Source: Saprospiraceae bacterium (GTDB taxonomy: Bacteria > Bacteroidota > Bacteroidia > Chitinophagales > Saprospiraceae). From it: 64,000 nt of DNA. Positions 18,013 through 27,252 of the stretch are shown piece by piece. Position 1 is the stretch's first letter, and each line of letters opens with the position of its first letter. The DNA lies in the NCBI GenBank assembly GCA_016715985.1, contig JADJXD010000001.1, positions 4,588,001 through 4,652,000 on the forward strand, given 5' to 3'. Below the pieces are notes generated by a model. It made no database searches. It was not told the DNA's origin and worked only from the letters and a program-made list of their open reading frames with translations. The translations under genes and the position numbers were made by a program.

Positions 18013-18021
18013 ATATTTTAT
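18013..18021 (+). repeat. Left 9-bp target-site duplication
   Basis: ATATTTTAT immediately before the IS left end; identical copy at 19490-19498. The host gene reads through correctly when one copy and the IS are removed. Confidence 0.9.
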
Positions 18022-19489
18022 CACTAGTGTCCGACTAAAAAATTAAAGAGAGGGACGTTTGGTGATCAAACGCCCCTAAATTGTCGTTTAGAAGTTTTAC
18101 CACAAACAATAAAACGACATGGACAAAGATACGACGATAAAATTTGTCGGACAGCCGATTTTCGCTCAAATCATAAAAATGGTGAGCAAAACAGTATTTA
18201 GCCAATTAGTATCGAAACATCAAAGCGACCGCTATTACAAAGAATTTAAGACATGGGATCATTTTGTGTCTCTGATGTTTGCTATCTTGAGTCGATGTGA
18301 TTCGATTGCTGAAATCATAGATGGAATGGTGGGTTTATCAGGTAAATTACAGTATTTAAGTCTCGGGAAAGTACCTGCGAAGAGTACATTCAGCGATGGG
18401 ATGCGAAAGAGATCGGATAAATTTTTTGAGGACTTGTACTTTGCCTTGGTCAAAGAGTATTCATCGTTTTTGTCGGACAGCAAGACTCTAGGCAAACAGT
18501 TTCAGCAGATGCTACTTATAGATTCAACTACTATCCGATTATTTACCGAAGTACTCAAAGGAGTAGGCCGTAATCGCAAAGATGATGGAAAGAAAAAGGT
18601 GGAGCTAAGGTACACATGGTCATCAACGCCTTTGAACAAATAGGCCAGTTTATCGCCATCACACCGGCTAGAACACATGACAAGAAATTTTTGGAGTTAC
18701 TGGACGTTAAACCACACAGCTTGATGGTATTTGACCGAGCCTACAATCACTATCTTCAGTTTGCCAAATGGTCACAAAACAAGGTCTTCTTCATCACCCG
18801 TAAAAAGTCAAATGCTAAATATACCATCGTAAGTACGATCGAAAATCCATCCTTAAAAGGCAAGGAACACGGTGTACATAAAGATCAAATCATAGAATTG
18901 CAATACAAAGAGAACAAAGAAGAAAAGTACTACGCTTAAGACTAATAACTTATTACGATGAGAAAGGGATGCCTTACGCCTTCTTAACAAATAGTTTTGA
19001 AGAACTAACTGCGGAAGAAGTAGCTGCTTGTTACAAAAAAAGATGGGATATTGAGCTTTTATTTAAGAAGTTAAAACAAAATTTTCAGCTCCATTACTTT
19101 TATGGAGAAAACGAAACAGCAATCAAAACACAAATTTGGTGCACCCTCATAGCCCAATTATTATTAACGGTCATACAAAAGCAAAATGCACCACAGAAAG
19201 CTTTTTCTACAGTAGCCTGTACAGTCCGAATTCACCTAATCAGCATGCTAGATTTGGTAGAAACTGTAAAAGCGAAGAACAAATATTATGAAAAAGAAGA
19301 TCCATTGGTTGGACAGCAAGATATTTTTGGAAATACCCTGACATCAAGAAGGATTCGTAAACGGCAAAAGAAAAAAGAAGATACAAGGGGTCACCTTCAA
19401 AAATCAGATGAAAACAAGAAAAATACCATTGATAATCAAAGTGTTAACTCAAGTTGATTCACTTTTTCTATTTTTGTCGGATGATAGTG
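18022..19489 (+). mobile_element. IS4-family insertion sequence (1468 bp)
   Basis: Bounded by imperfect terminal inverted repeats (left CACTAGTGTCCGACTAAAA, right end reversed CACTATCATCCGACAAAAA; 15 of 19 positions agree), flanked by a 9-bp duplication ATATTTTAT. It contains one transposase gene broken by two single-base deletions. The sharp ends and perfect duplication suggest a recent insertion. The broken transposase suggests either immediate inactivation or sequence error. Confidence 0.92.
18119..19457 (+). pseudogene. IS4-family (DUF4372 N-terminus) transposase with two frameshifts
   Basis: Three frames combine into one transposase of about 446 aa. Part one (18119-18643) has the DUF4372 start (GQPIFAQ, K-H-Q-S-D-R-Y-Y-K-E-F-K-T-W-D-H) and the first catalytic Asp in L-L-I-D-S-T. 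Part two (from about 18600) has the second Asp in M-V-F-D-R-A-Y. Part three (to 19457) has the YREK signature Y-K-K-R-W-D-I-E-L-L-F-K-K-L-K. The breaks need one added G near 18599-18603 (restoring K-K-K-G-G-A-K-V-H-M) and one added T near 18916-18920 (restoring L-R-L-I-T-Y-Y-D-E-K). Catalytic residues are intact, so it would be active if repaired. Confidence 0.92.
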
Positions 19490-19498
19490 ATATTTTAT
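19490..19498 (+). repeat. Right 9-bp target-site duplication
   Basis: ATATTTTAT directly after the IS right end GATAGTG; matches 18013-18021. Confidence 0.9.
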
Positions 19499-19576
19499 CT
19501 TGGCGATATTTCAGATATTTCGTACAAATGTGAAATTGACCATTTAAATAAATTAGAAGCAGAAATTATTAAATAG

Positions 19577-19937
19577 CCGATCTATTGCTTAATAGAAATA
19601 GATAATACTTGAAATAATTAATGAAATTTCGAAATGAGTAGACTTCCTTTTCAGTGCATCTGGATAAATTGGTGGGCTCCAACTATAGTTTTCTCCAGTT
19701 TTTACCCTTCCTTATTTGCAATATTCTCTTTCCACACCATTCAATGCACTTGGTCCATAAATCTTACAAACAATTATCAAAATATGATAACATTTTATAT
19801 TCTATTTACTTTTACCTTTGTGTTTCAATTGAATTTTAGTTTTTATGATGATATTTCGTTCCGGAAAAATTTCCCACGATGATCATGATTGCAACCTAAT
19901 TTAATATTTTACCGTTTACCATTAGTAAATATTTTTG
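19577..19937. other. Intergenic region, nothing certain
   Basis: About 360 bp between the IS-split gene and the metal island. Short open frames here are rich in Phe and Ile and look non-coding. TACCTTTG at 19813-19820 matches the minus-7 consensus, but no good minus-33 partner is present. Confidence 0.4.
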
Positions 19938-20391
19938 ATGTTTAACAAATTGCTCAGTATTTTCCTTTCAATAAATGTCTTCATCTCTTCGATAGGAGTG
20001 ATGGCGTTTGAGCATATTTGTGATAAAAACGGAACTACTTCCTCTGTTTTTTTAAGCCTGAAAGTTGCTGTGCCAAAAATCAAAAAAGACGTGCAGTGTT
20101 GAATATGTTGCTCATAATCTTGGAAATAAAGGATTGGCCTTTAATAAAAAACCATGTTGTGAAGACAAATCGACTTTTCTGAAAGTAAATACGGTAGTTA
20201 ATCAGAATGAAATATCAATTCTGCCGGATGTAATTCAGATTCCGGATTTCGATTACGGCAATTCCTTATCATACGCTGGTTGTAATTTTGGGACTTCTGA
20301 AGCCCAAAAATTAATAAAATTTTATCTTTATAAACCGCCACTCCCGGACAATCCTAATCTTAGGGTGCTTTACCAGTCTTTTCTTTGTTAA
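19938..20391 (+). pseudogene. HYC_CC_PP-family-like exported protein with two frameshifts
   Basis: An ATG at 19938 opens a signal-peptide-like start (MFNKLLSIFLSINVFISSIG) followed by F-E-H-I-C. Shifting the frame twice within the A-rich stretch at about 20060-20090 gives S-C-C-A-K-N-Q-K-K-T-C, then P-C-C-E-D-K-S-T-F-L-K and a final K-P-P-L-P. This order (HxC, CC, PP) fits the small HYC_CC_PP proteins of Bacteroidota, which are of unknown function and are often found near metal genes. Both repairs need one extra A in A-runs. The intact 3' part is open from 20065. It is the first gene of the metal island. Confidence 0.65.
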
Positions 20392-20580
20392 TTATTATCT
20401 GACTCCGATTTTAGCAATCTGTTATTATTTCATTTATTTGAAATCAGTTGAAAGTGAGCAGAAATGCCGGTTACTGATTGTTTTTCAAAAAATGGTATAA
20501 TAATCCTGAAAATGAATATATCCATCACACGCAACATGTGAACGTATTCAAAATTTTTAATCAGATAATCAATTTAAACA

Positions 20581-21357
20581 ATGAATTTAAAAATATCAAT
20601 TTTGCTCATTCTATTTGGCATCCATCTGAATGTATGGGCGCAGGGACCACCCATCACTTTGGATAAACCTATCATGTTGGGTGAAAAAAAGGGAACAGTC
20701 AGACCGATGGTCAAAATAGCTGAAAATAAGGTGCATTCCTTTACGGCTTTTATACTGGATGCAGATTATAATATATCCAATAATTTTGCTGTTGCCGCTG
20801 AAGTTCCATTGGTATTTCCGGAACATGGAGATACCGGTTTGGGTGATATCGGACTTACTGCCAAATATCAGTTTTTCCGCCGGGATAGAATGGGTGAAAC
20901 TATCAGAATGACCGCAAGAGTCAAAAATATGTTTGCCACCGGCAAAAAACTGGAAACACCCATATTGGGCATGGGACACAATATGATTTCTGTTGGTGTC
21001 ATGGCAGCAAGGGAAGCACTCAAGCTTGGTACACAAGCGGAGGTTGGGTACAACATAATGCCTTCTGCAAGCCATCTGAATCACTGGCAATACAAATTGG
21101 GATTCGGATTGCCACTTTTGAAACCATCCTATCCTGTAAATCAGATTAATCTGTATTTTGAGACGGAAGGTATCAATCTGGCATCACATGAAGGACAAAG
21201 TCAATACGGTTACTATTATGCACAGGGCTTACAATATGCAAAGGGAATTTATACTTTTGACTTGTCTGTACAGTTTCCATTGGCCCAAAGCTTTCACGAT
21301 GTCCTGACTTTTGAAAGAGGTTTATGGACAGTGATAGGCATGCGGGTTATAATTTAA
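20581..21357 (+). CDS. Outer-membrane barrel protein of the metal island
   Basis: 258 aa. Signal peptide ends at N-V-W-A-Q. The mature part is a series of amphipathic strands (F-A-V-A-A-E-V-P-L-V-F, L-G-D-I-G-L-T-A-K-Y-Q-F, Y-T-F-D-L-S-V-Q-F-P-L) with a final strand G-M-R-V-I-I, in the style of 'transporter/porin-like' proteins found next to HMA proteins. It lies 45 bp before an HMA protein gene and probably belongs to the same operon. Passage of metal or a metal complex across the outer membrane is an inference from context only. Confidence 0.7.
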   Translation: MNLKISILLILFGIHLNVWAQGPPITLDKPIMLGEKKGTVRPMVKIAENKVHSFTAFILDADYNISNNFAVAAEVPLVFPEHGDTGLGDIGLTAKYQFFRRDRMGETIRMTARVKNMFATGKKLETPILGMGHNMISVGVMAAREALKLGTQAEVGYNIMPSASHLNHWQYKLGFGLPLLKPSYPVNQINLYFETEGINLASHEGQSQYGYYYAQGLQYAKGIYTFDLSVQFPLAQSFHDVLTFERGLWTVIGMRVII

Positions 21358-21402
21358 GAATATATTTAATTAATTTTATCAACAATATTAAAAATTTTAA
21401 AA

Positions 21403-22023
21403 ATGAAAAATATCATAATTTTAGTTTCTTTTCTGTTTACGGCCTTGGCTGTAAATGCTCAGATGGACCAATTTACATTGAGAGTAGATGGTCTGGGATG
21501 TCCTTTTTGTGCTTATGGTCTTGAGAAAAAATTTAAAGATGTCAAAGGTATCAAGGATATTAAGATTGACATTCAGACCGGCAAAATGACATTTAATGTA
21601 CCTGTGGCAACCATGTTGACATTGGAACAAGCTGATGACAGGGTAAATAAAGCCGGATATACAGCAAAAGCGATTTCTGTCCTGCGTGCTGATGGAAAAA
21701 AAGAGTCAATAGGTGATACGGAAGTTTCTATTGCACCCAAGGATATGAATGCAGGGGGCACCAAAAAATCTTTCAAAGTTTCAGGTAACTGTGAGATGTG
21801 CAAAGCACGTATCGACAAAGCAGCCAAAAGTGTAAAAGGTGTAACAAAAGCTGATTGGAACGTGGACACTAAAATACTTTCTGTTGAATTTGATGACCAA
21901 AAAACCAAACTTGTTGATATTCAGAAAGCGATAGCTAAAGTTGGCCATGACAATGCAGGAGCAAAGGCGGATGGTAAAGTATATGACAAGTTACCTGCCT
22001 GTTGCCAATATAAAAGATCTTAA
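21403..22023 (+). CDS. Exported protein with two HMA metal-binding domains
   Basis: 206 aa with a signal peptide (residues 1-20, ending VNAQ). Two HMA-type modules follow: the first with G-C33-P-F-C36, the second with G-N-C130-E-M-C133-K-A-R-I-D-K-A. Both keep the CxxC metal site on the first loop of the ferredoxin-like fold; the first has Pro-Phe between the Cys. A C-terminal tail K-L-P-A-C200-C201-Q-Y may be a further ligand site and recurs in the HMA protein at 23014. Periplasmic copper or related soft-metal binding or hand-over is likely. It sits between the barrel protein and an NHL lipoprotein. Confidence 0.85.
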   Translation: MKNIIILVSFLFTALAVNAQMDQFTLRVDGLGCPFCAYGLEKKFKDVKGIKDIKIDIQTGKMTFNVPVATMLTLEQADDRVNKAGYTAKAISVLRADGKKESIGDTEVSIAPKDMNAGGTKKSFKVSGNCEMCKARIDKAAKSVKGVTKADWNVDTKILSVEFDDQKTKLVDIQKAIAKVGHDNAGAKADGKVYDKLPACCQYKRS

Positions 22024-22053
22024 TTTTTTAAACCAACTTAATTTTCAATCACA

Positions 22054-22902
22054 ATGAAAAATTTAAATATTAAATCTATAATTATCTTATTCACTTGTTT
22101 TTCAGTATTTGCCTGTAAAAATGCAAGTACGAATGTGAACAACAGCAATATCTGGACGTATAACAAAAGTATCAGTTTGGATAGTTTTGGTATAGTAGGC
22201 ATAGCAAAAGCTGTAGAAGATGGTTTTCTTTGGCTGGCAGATGCAGACAATAATCAACTGGTAAGAATCTCTTCAGATGGACAGGTTGTAGAAACGGTAG
22301 AAGGATTTGACCGTCCTATGCATCTTATGTACCATGATGGCGCCATTTTGGTAGCAGAATATGGGGCGGATATCATCAGGAGCTTTCATCATAGTACTAA
22401 AGATACAATTGTTTTTTCAGAGAAATTTGATGCTCCGTCCGGAGTAGATTTTTTGGGAAGTAAAAAAGCCGTTGTAGATTTTTATAACCACAGGATTGTT
22501 TATACTGATGGTGAAAAAAATCTGACATTTGGTGAAAAAGGGGAAGGACCTGGTCAATTTACCTATCCGACGGATGTGCAGTTTTCAGGTGGCAAATTGT
22601 ATGTAGCAGATGCATATAACCATAGAGTGCAGGTGTTTGATATGGAAGGGAAACATCTTCAGACTATCGGAGTGTCTGAGCAGATGAATGCCGCTACCGG
22701 AATTTTTGTGGATAGTAAATATCTTTATGTGACGGATTTTGAAAACAGCCGGATATTAATCTATGATTTGAAAGGTATGCTTATACAGATGATTGATCAA
22801 AATCTGGACAAACCTTCAGATGTTTTAGTAATGAATGATACTCTATATGTAGTGAATTATCATGGTAGATCCCTGGCATTGTTTACATTTGTACAGAAAT
22901 AA
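22054..22902 (+). CDS. NHL-repeat lipoprotein
   Basis: 282 aa. Lipobox S-V-F-A-C21 follows a hydrophobic signal. The rest is a run of NHL/six-bladed propeller repeats with the typical phrases F-T-Y-P-T-D-V-Q-F, G-K-L-Y-V-A-D-A-Y-N-H-R-V-Q-V-F-D and L-Y-V-T-D-F-E-N-S-R-I-L-I-Y-D. Such lipoproteins act as periplasmic or surface binding scaffolds and no catalytic site is evident. It starts 30 bp after the two-HMA protein, so it is probably co-expressed. Its link to metal handling is by position only. Confidence 0.85.
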   Translation: MKNLNIKSIIILFTCFSVFACKNASTNVNNSNIWTYNKSISLDSFGIVGIAKAVEDGFLWLADADNNQLVRISSDGQVVETVEGFDRPMHLMYHDGAILVAEYGADIIRSFHHSTKDTIVFSEKFDAPSGVDFLGSKKAVVDFYNHRIVYTDGEKNLTFGEKGEGPGQFTYPTDVQFSGGKLYVADAYNHRVQVFDMEGKHLQTIGVSEQMNAATGIFVDSKYLYVTDFENSRILIYDLKGMLIQMIDQNLDKPSDVLVMNDTLYVVNYHGRSLALFTFVQK

Positions 22903-23013
22903 GTCAAAAAAAACTCAGCCACCTTAGGTTGATTGCGGTTTCTGTTATATAGTTGCTGTAAAAATTAGTATTGCAGCTTGAATTAATTTAAAAATCTAAA
23001 TCAAAAAAAAAAA

Positions 23014-23391
23014 ATGAAATCAATATTTAATAGTTTTATGTTAGCAGTAATTACCTTAACATCAATGAGTTCATGTGATGCTCAAATCAATAATGTACAG
23101 TCTGCCGATGTAAAAGTATATGGTAATTGCGGAATGTGCAAAAAAAGAATTGAAAAAGCTGCGGCTGTCAGTGGTGAAGCTAAAGCTGTGTGGGACGTTG
23201 ATACAGGTATCGCAACTATTACCATTGACTCTACCAAAACAACAATTGATGATGTCTTAAAACGTATTGCTGCTGCAGGTCATGACAGTGATCAATTCAG
23301 ATCTGATGATGAAGTGTACAGCAACCTGCATGGCTGTTGTCAGTACGACAGACCTGAAAAGAAGATGGATTCACCGGATGATGAAGAATAA
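23014..23391 (+). CDS. Single-HMA-domain lipoprotein
   Basis: 125 aa. Probable lipobox S-M-S-S-C21. One HMA domain with G-N-C39-G-M-C42-K-K-R-I-E-K-A, very like the second module of the 206-aa protein upstream, and with the same tail pattern (Y-S-N-L-H-G-C108-C109-Q-Y). An acidic C-terminus (SPDDEE) follows. It is probably a membrane-anchored copper chaperone or sensor partner. The shared tail suggests that the two proteins arose by duplication and that the CCQY tail is functional. There is a 110-bp gap from the NHL gene. Confidence 0.83.
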   Translation: MKSIFNSFMLAVITLTSMSSCDAQINNVQSADVKVYGNCGMCKKRIEKAAAVSGEAKAVWDVDTGIATITIDSTKTTIDDVLKRIAAAGHDSDQFRSDDEVYSNLHGCCQYDRPEKKMDSPDDEE

Positions 23392-23542
23392 TTTTATAAA
23401 TTGTAAGATGCAATGACCTTTGTCTTCTTGCCTAATAAGGAATAGGGATTATCACTTTCCCAAATTATAAAGTTGCATTTGTTTTCGCAATCACATCTGA
23501 ATGAAGATGAAGGCATAATGTTGAATTATTAATTACAATAAT

Positions 23543-24091
23543 ATGATTCTTTATATCAAAAATATGGTTTGTAACCGTTGTGTAATGGTCGTCGCAAATG
23601 AGTTGGAAAAACTTGGATTAAATCCATTTTCTATTTCAATGGGAGAAGTAGTATTTTTAGAAGAACTTGATTCAGCTGAGAAATTAAAGCTATTGAAAGC
23701 GTTACATAAAGTTGGATTTGATATTCTGGAAGACAAGGATGGTAAAACGATTGAGAAGATTAAAGCCTTAATAATAAATTTGGTGCAAAACGAAAGCAAT
23801 GAGTTGGATGTAAAACTTTCTGTTTATCTTTCTGAGCAATTGAATCAGGACTATAACTCTTTGAGTAATTTATTTTCTGCGACAGAAGGAAAAACCATTG
23901 AAAAATATTTTATTCATCAAAAAATTGAAAAAGTAAAAGAATTATTGGTGTACGATGAACTTTCTTTAAGCGAAATAGCTTTTCAATTAAATTACTCAAG
24001 TGTTGCTTATTTAAGCAACCAGTTTAAGAAAGTAACTGGATTTACACCCACATACTTTAAAAATCTAAAAGAAAAAATCGCCGGGCATTAG
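23543..24091 (+). CDS. AraC-family regulator with N-terminal CxxC metal-sensing-like domain
   Basis: 182 aa. The C-terminal half is an AraC DNA-binding domain: E-K-Y-F-I-H-Q-K-I-E-K-V-K-E-L-L-V, S-L-S-E-I-A-F-Q-L-N-Y-S-S-V-A-Y-L-S-N-Q-F-K-K-V-T-G, then P-T-Y-F-K. The N-terminal 70 residues look like a degenerate HMA fold with C10-N-R-C13 in the usual place (M-V-C-N-R-C). That arrangement suggests metal binding directly controls DNA binding. It lies between the HMA lipoprotein and the CopA-type ATPase, both probable targets. Confidence 0.88.
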   Translation: MILYIKNMVCNRCVMVVANELEKLGLNPFSISMGEVVFLEELDSAEKLKLLKALHKVGFDILEDKDGKTIEKIKALIINLVQNESNELDVKLSVYLSEQLNQDYNSLSNLFSATEGKTIEKYFIHQKIEKVKELLVYDELSLSEIAFQLNYSSVAYLSNQFKKVTGFTPTYFKNLKEKIAGH

Positions 24092-24123
24092 ATACTATTT
24101 AAATACTTATAAAAAATAACAAT

Positions 24124-24447
24124 ATGTTAAATGAACATTACGGAACATTATCCGAAACGATGAACGCACTTAAAAAGCTGGGTTATACGATCGATTTTAA
24201 TATTGGCAATGCCAGTTTGGTTTGTAATCAGACACTGACTATATTTTCTCCTGATGAGTTTATCATCGATAAAGTTTACCGGTTTGAAGGGGATTCCAAT
24301 CCGGATGACTCTTCGATTTTATATGCGATTTCATCTCATAAACAAAATATCAAAGGTGTTTTGGTCAATGGTTATGGTATTTCTTCTGATGAAGATGTCA
24401 ATGCATTGATTGCAAAATTAGAAACAAATCCGGATGAAAAACCATAG
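24124..24447 (+). CDS. Small conserved Bacteroidota protein (annotated in databases as 'phosphoribosylpyrophosphate synthetase')
   Basis: 107 aa. Recognised by its conserved order: T-M-N-A-L-K-K-L-G-Y-T-I-D-F-N, D-E-F-I-I-D-K-V-Y-R-F-E-G-D-S-N-P-D-D and V-L-V-N-G-Y-G. Relatives carry the product name phosphoribosylpyrophosphate synthetase, but the protein is far too short for that enzyme and lacks its PRPP-binding loop, so the name should not be trusted. No membrane or signal segment. It is 32 bp downstream of the AraC-type regulator and 120 bp before the CopA-type ATPase. Confidence 0.8.
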   Translation: MLNEHYGTLSETMNALKKLGYTIDFNIGNASLVCNQTLTIFSPDEFIIDKVYRFEGDSNPDDSSILYAISSHKQNIKGVLVNGYGISSDEDVNALIAKLETNPDEKP

Positions 24448-24567
24448 CTTCAAATTCATTAGATAGCAGACTCAATTTAGAAATCTTATAAAACATTTCC
24501 AAAATTCAATTATAGGTTTCCGCATTGAAATATGGATCTTTGCAATAAATATCCATAAATAAAAATT

Positions 24568-27094
24568 ATGAAACACACTTATAAGGTATCAGGGATGTCC
24601 TGTGATGGCTGTCGTAAAAAAGTAGAAAAAACTTTAAATGCTGTCGAAGGTATAAATGCTACGGTGACGTTGGATCCTCCCATAGCAACCATCTCCATGA
24701 CAAAACATATTCCGATAGATCAGTTGCAGGATGCGCTTTCTGCGGTTAGTCATTATAAAATTTCTGAACTTTCTGATTCAGACCATCTTCCTAAAACAGA
24801 AAAGACCTGCTGTGACACAGGCATTCAAAATGCGGATATTCAAAAGGCATTAAATAAAGTCCCGGCGGGTAAATACTACTGCCCGATGTTTTGTGAAGGA
24901 GATAAAACCTATGACAAACCAGGCGATTGCCCTGTTTGCGGCATGAATCTCGAAAAAGGGCATTCCCTGAGTAGTCATGTTGCAACCTATACCTGTCCTA
25001 TGCATCCGGAAATCGTAAAAGATAGCCCGGGAGAATGTCCGGTATGTGGTATGGATTTAGTGCCATTGGATGCCGGTGATCAGGAAGACAGGAGTGTTTA
25101 TAATGATCTGGTCAAAAAAATGAAAGTTGCGGTATTATTTACCATTCCCATCTTCATTATTGCAATGATGGATATGGTAGAAAATAATCCATTTCATCTT
25201 GTCATGGACACAGAGAAATGGAATTGGGTACAACTTTTTCTCTCCTTACCGGTGGTATTTTATGCAGGATGGATGTTTTTTGAGCGGGCATGGCGTTCGA
25301 TCGTCACCTGGAATCTGAATATGTTTACACTGATTGGTATTGGGACCGGTGCGGCTTTCATTTTCAGTCTGATTGGAATTTTTCTGCCGGACATTTTTCC
25401 TGCTGAATTTAAAACAGAACATGGAAGCATACACTTGTATTTTGAAGCAGCCACCGTAATTCTGACATTGGTCTTATTGGGTCAGTTATTGGAAGCAAGA
25501 GCACATAGTCAGACGAGCGGCGCTATCATAGCTTTGTTGAAACTGGCTCCTTCACACGCTACGATTATCATAAACGGAATCGATAAAATCATCTCTATTC
25601 ATGAAATTAATAAAGGAGATTTGATTCGTATAAAGCCCGGGGACAAAATCCCCGTGGATGGAAAAATAACGGAAGGGGATAGTAGCGTTGATGAGTCAAT
25701 GATCACCGGTGAGCCCATCCCGGTAGATAAAAAAACAGGAGAAGCCGTTACTTCGGGAACAATCAACGGCAATAAATCATTTGTCATGACAGCTGAAAAA
25801 GTAGGTTCAGAAACACTGCTTTCACAGATCATAGAAATGGTCAATACTGCGAGCAGATCGAGAGCACCGATTCAGAAACTGGCAGACCGTATTTCTAAAT
25901 ATTTTGTTCCTATCGTTGTGATTGTTTCAATCATAACTTTTATCATCTGGGCAAATTTCGGTCCCGAACCTGCTTTGGTTTATGCTTTTATTAATGCTGT
26001 AGCCGTACTGATTATTGCCTGTCCCTGTGCTTTGGGATTGGCTACGCCTATGTCGGTGATGGTCGGAGTAGGCAAAGGAGCTCAATCCGGTGTTCTGATC
26101 AAAAACGCAGAATCATTGGAGAAAATGAATAAAGTCAATGTTCTTGTCACAGATAAAACAGGTACCATCACGGAAGGAAAGCCATCTGTCGAAAAAATCT
26201 TTACGACACATTCTGATGGTGATAATTTATTGATGTACGCAGCTACACTGAATAAATACAGCGAACACCCTTTGGCAAAAGCAGTGGTTCAATTTGCGAC
26301 AAAGAAAAATATTTTGCTGGAAGATTCAGCTGATTTTGAAGCCATTTCAGGTAAAGGTGTAACAGGTACAATTGCCGGCAAAAAAGTAGCTGTCGGAAAT
26401 AAAAAGTTAATGGAACAGATAGATGCGACCCTTACCGCTGAAATGGAGAGTAGGGTAGTGACGGAACAAAAATCCGGCAAAACGGTATCCTACATTTCTG
26501 TGGACAATGATGTGGCAGGCTACGTCACTATCACAGATGCCGTTAAATCGGGAAGCGCAGATGCCATCCGGTTATTGACCCAACAAAGGGATTGAAGTAA
26601 TCATGCTTACCGGCGATAACAAAGATACAGCAAAAGCGGTTGCAGATACTTTACACCTAAGCGGGTTCAAAGCAGAGTGTTTGCCTGAAGATAAACTCAA
26701 AGAGATAAAAAGACTTCAGGCCGAAGGGAAAATCGTAGCAATGGCCGGTGATGGTATCAACGATGCGCCCGCATTAGCACAAGCGGATGTTGGCATCGCT
26801 ATGGGTACAGGAACAGATGTAGCGATAGAAAGTGCCGGGATTACACTTGTAAAAGGTGACTTAGGCGGTATAGTCAAAGCAAAAGCTCTGAGTCATGCCG
26901 TCATGAAAAATATCAAACAAAATCTGTTTTTTGCATTCTTTTACAATGTATTGGGTATTCCGATAGCAGCCGGTGTTTTATATCCTGTTTTCGGTTTACT
27001 GCTTTCACCGATGATTGCTGCGCTGGCTATGAGTTTCAGTTCAGTAACTGTCATAGCAAATGCTTTGAGACTGCGCAATTTGATAATTAACTAA
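24568..27094 (+). pseudogene. copA: CopA-type P1B copper ATPase broken by a 1-base insertion
   Basis: Restored length about 841 aa. Order: HMA domain with C12-D-G-C15; two short heavy-metal-binding zinc-ribbon-like units (C105/C121xxC124 and C143/C157xxC160); membrane part; actuator TGEP at 380-383; intramembrane C485-P-C487; phosphorylation Asp529 in DKTGTIT; S-E-H-P-L-A; and, after the break, G-D-G-I-N-D-A-P-A-L. CPC marks a Cu+/Ag+ exporter. The frame ends at TGA 26593-26595; deleting one A from 26585-26587 restores Q-Q-G-I-E-V-I-M-L-T-G-D-N. As written the protein stops before its hinge and last helices, so it would be inactive. Confidence 0.9.
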
Positions 27095-27252
27095 AGAAAT
27101 ATTGCATTCAAAGTCGCAAAGAAGAGTCTCCTTAGCTACTGAGTGGTTTTGCATGAAAAAATAAGAACTTAGCGTCTTTGTGAAAAAAAATAAAAAATAT
27201 GAGTTATATTTACGTATGATAAATAAATAATTGGGCTTCATAAAACCGATGC

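Larger units (their letters stand above)
17443..19576 (+). pseudogene. Uncharacterised protein gene split by an IS4-family insertion
   Basis: The first 193 codons run from 17443 into the left target repeat at 18021. Joining at the right copy of the repeat continues in frame (Y-L-G-D-I-S-D-I-S-Y-K-C-E-I-D-H) to TAG at 19574-19576, giving an intact 218-aa protein before the insertion. The open frame as it stands ends at 18027. The protein has no membrane segment; visible features are G-K-F-Y-C-N-S-F-K-Y-F-R-E-L-E near the start and Q-S-E-I-R-I-W near the end. I do not recognise a named family. It has its own promoter, a copy of the one in front of the preceding gene. Confidence 0.85.

Noticed and set aside
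19634..19882. Possible 82-aa protein after the IS
   Set aside because: Phe/Ile-rich low-complexity translation with no start signal and an alternative frame of the same quality.
27100..27252. Repeat with 'aaagtcgcaaag' and 'cttagcgtctttgtg' between the two ATPase genes
   Set aside because: It resembles a common interspersed sequence but no second copy is seen in this window, so no repeat can be supported.
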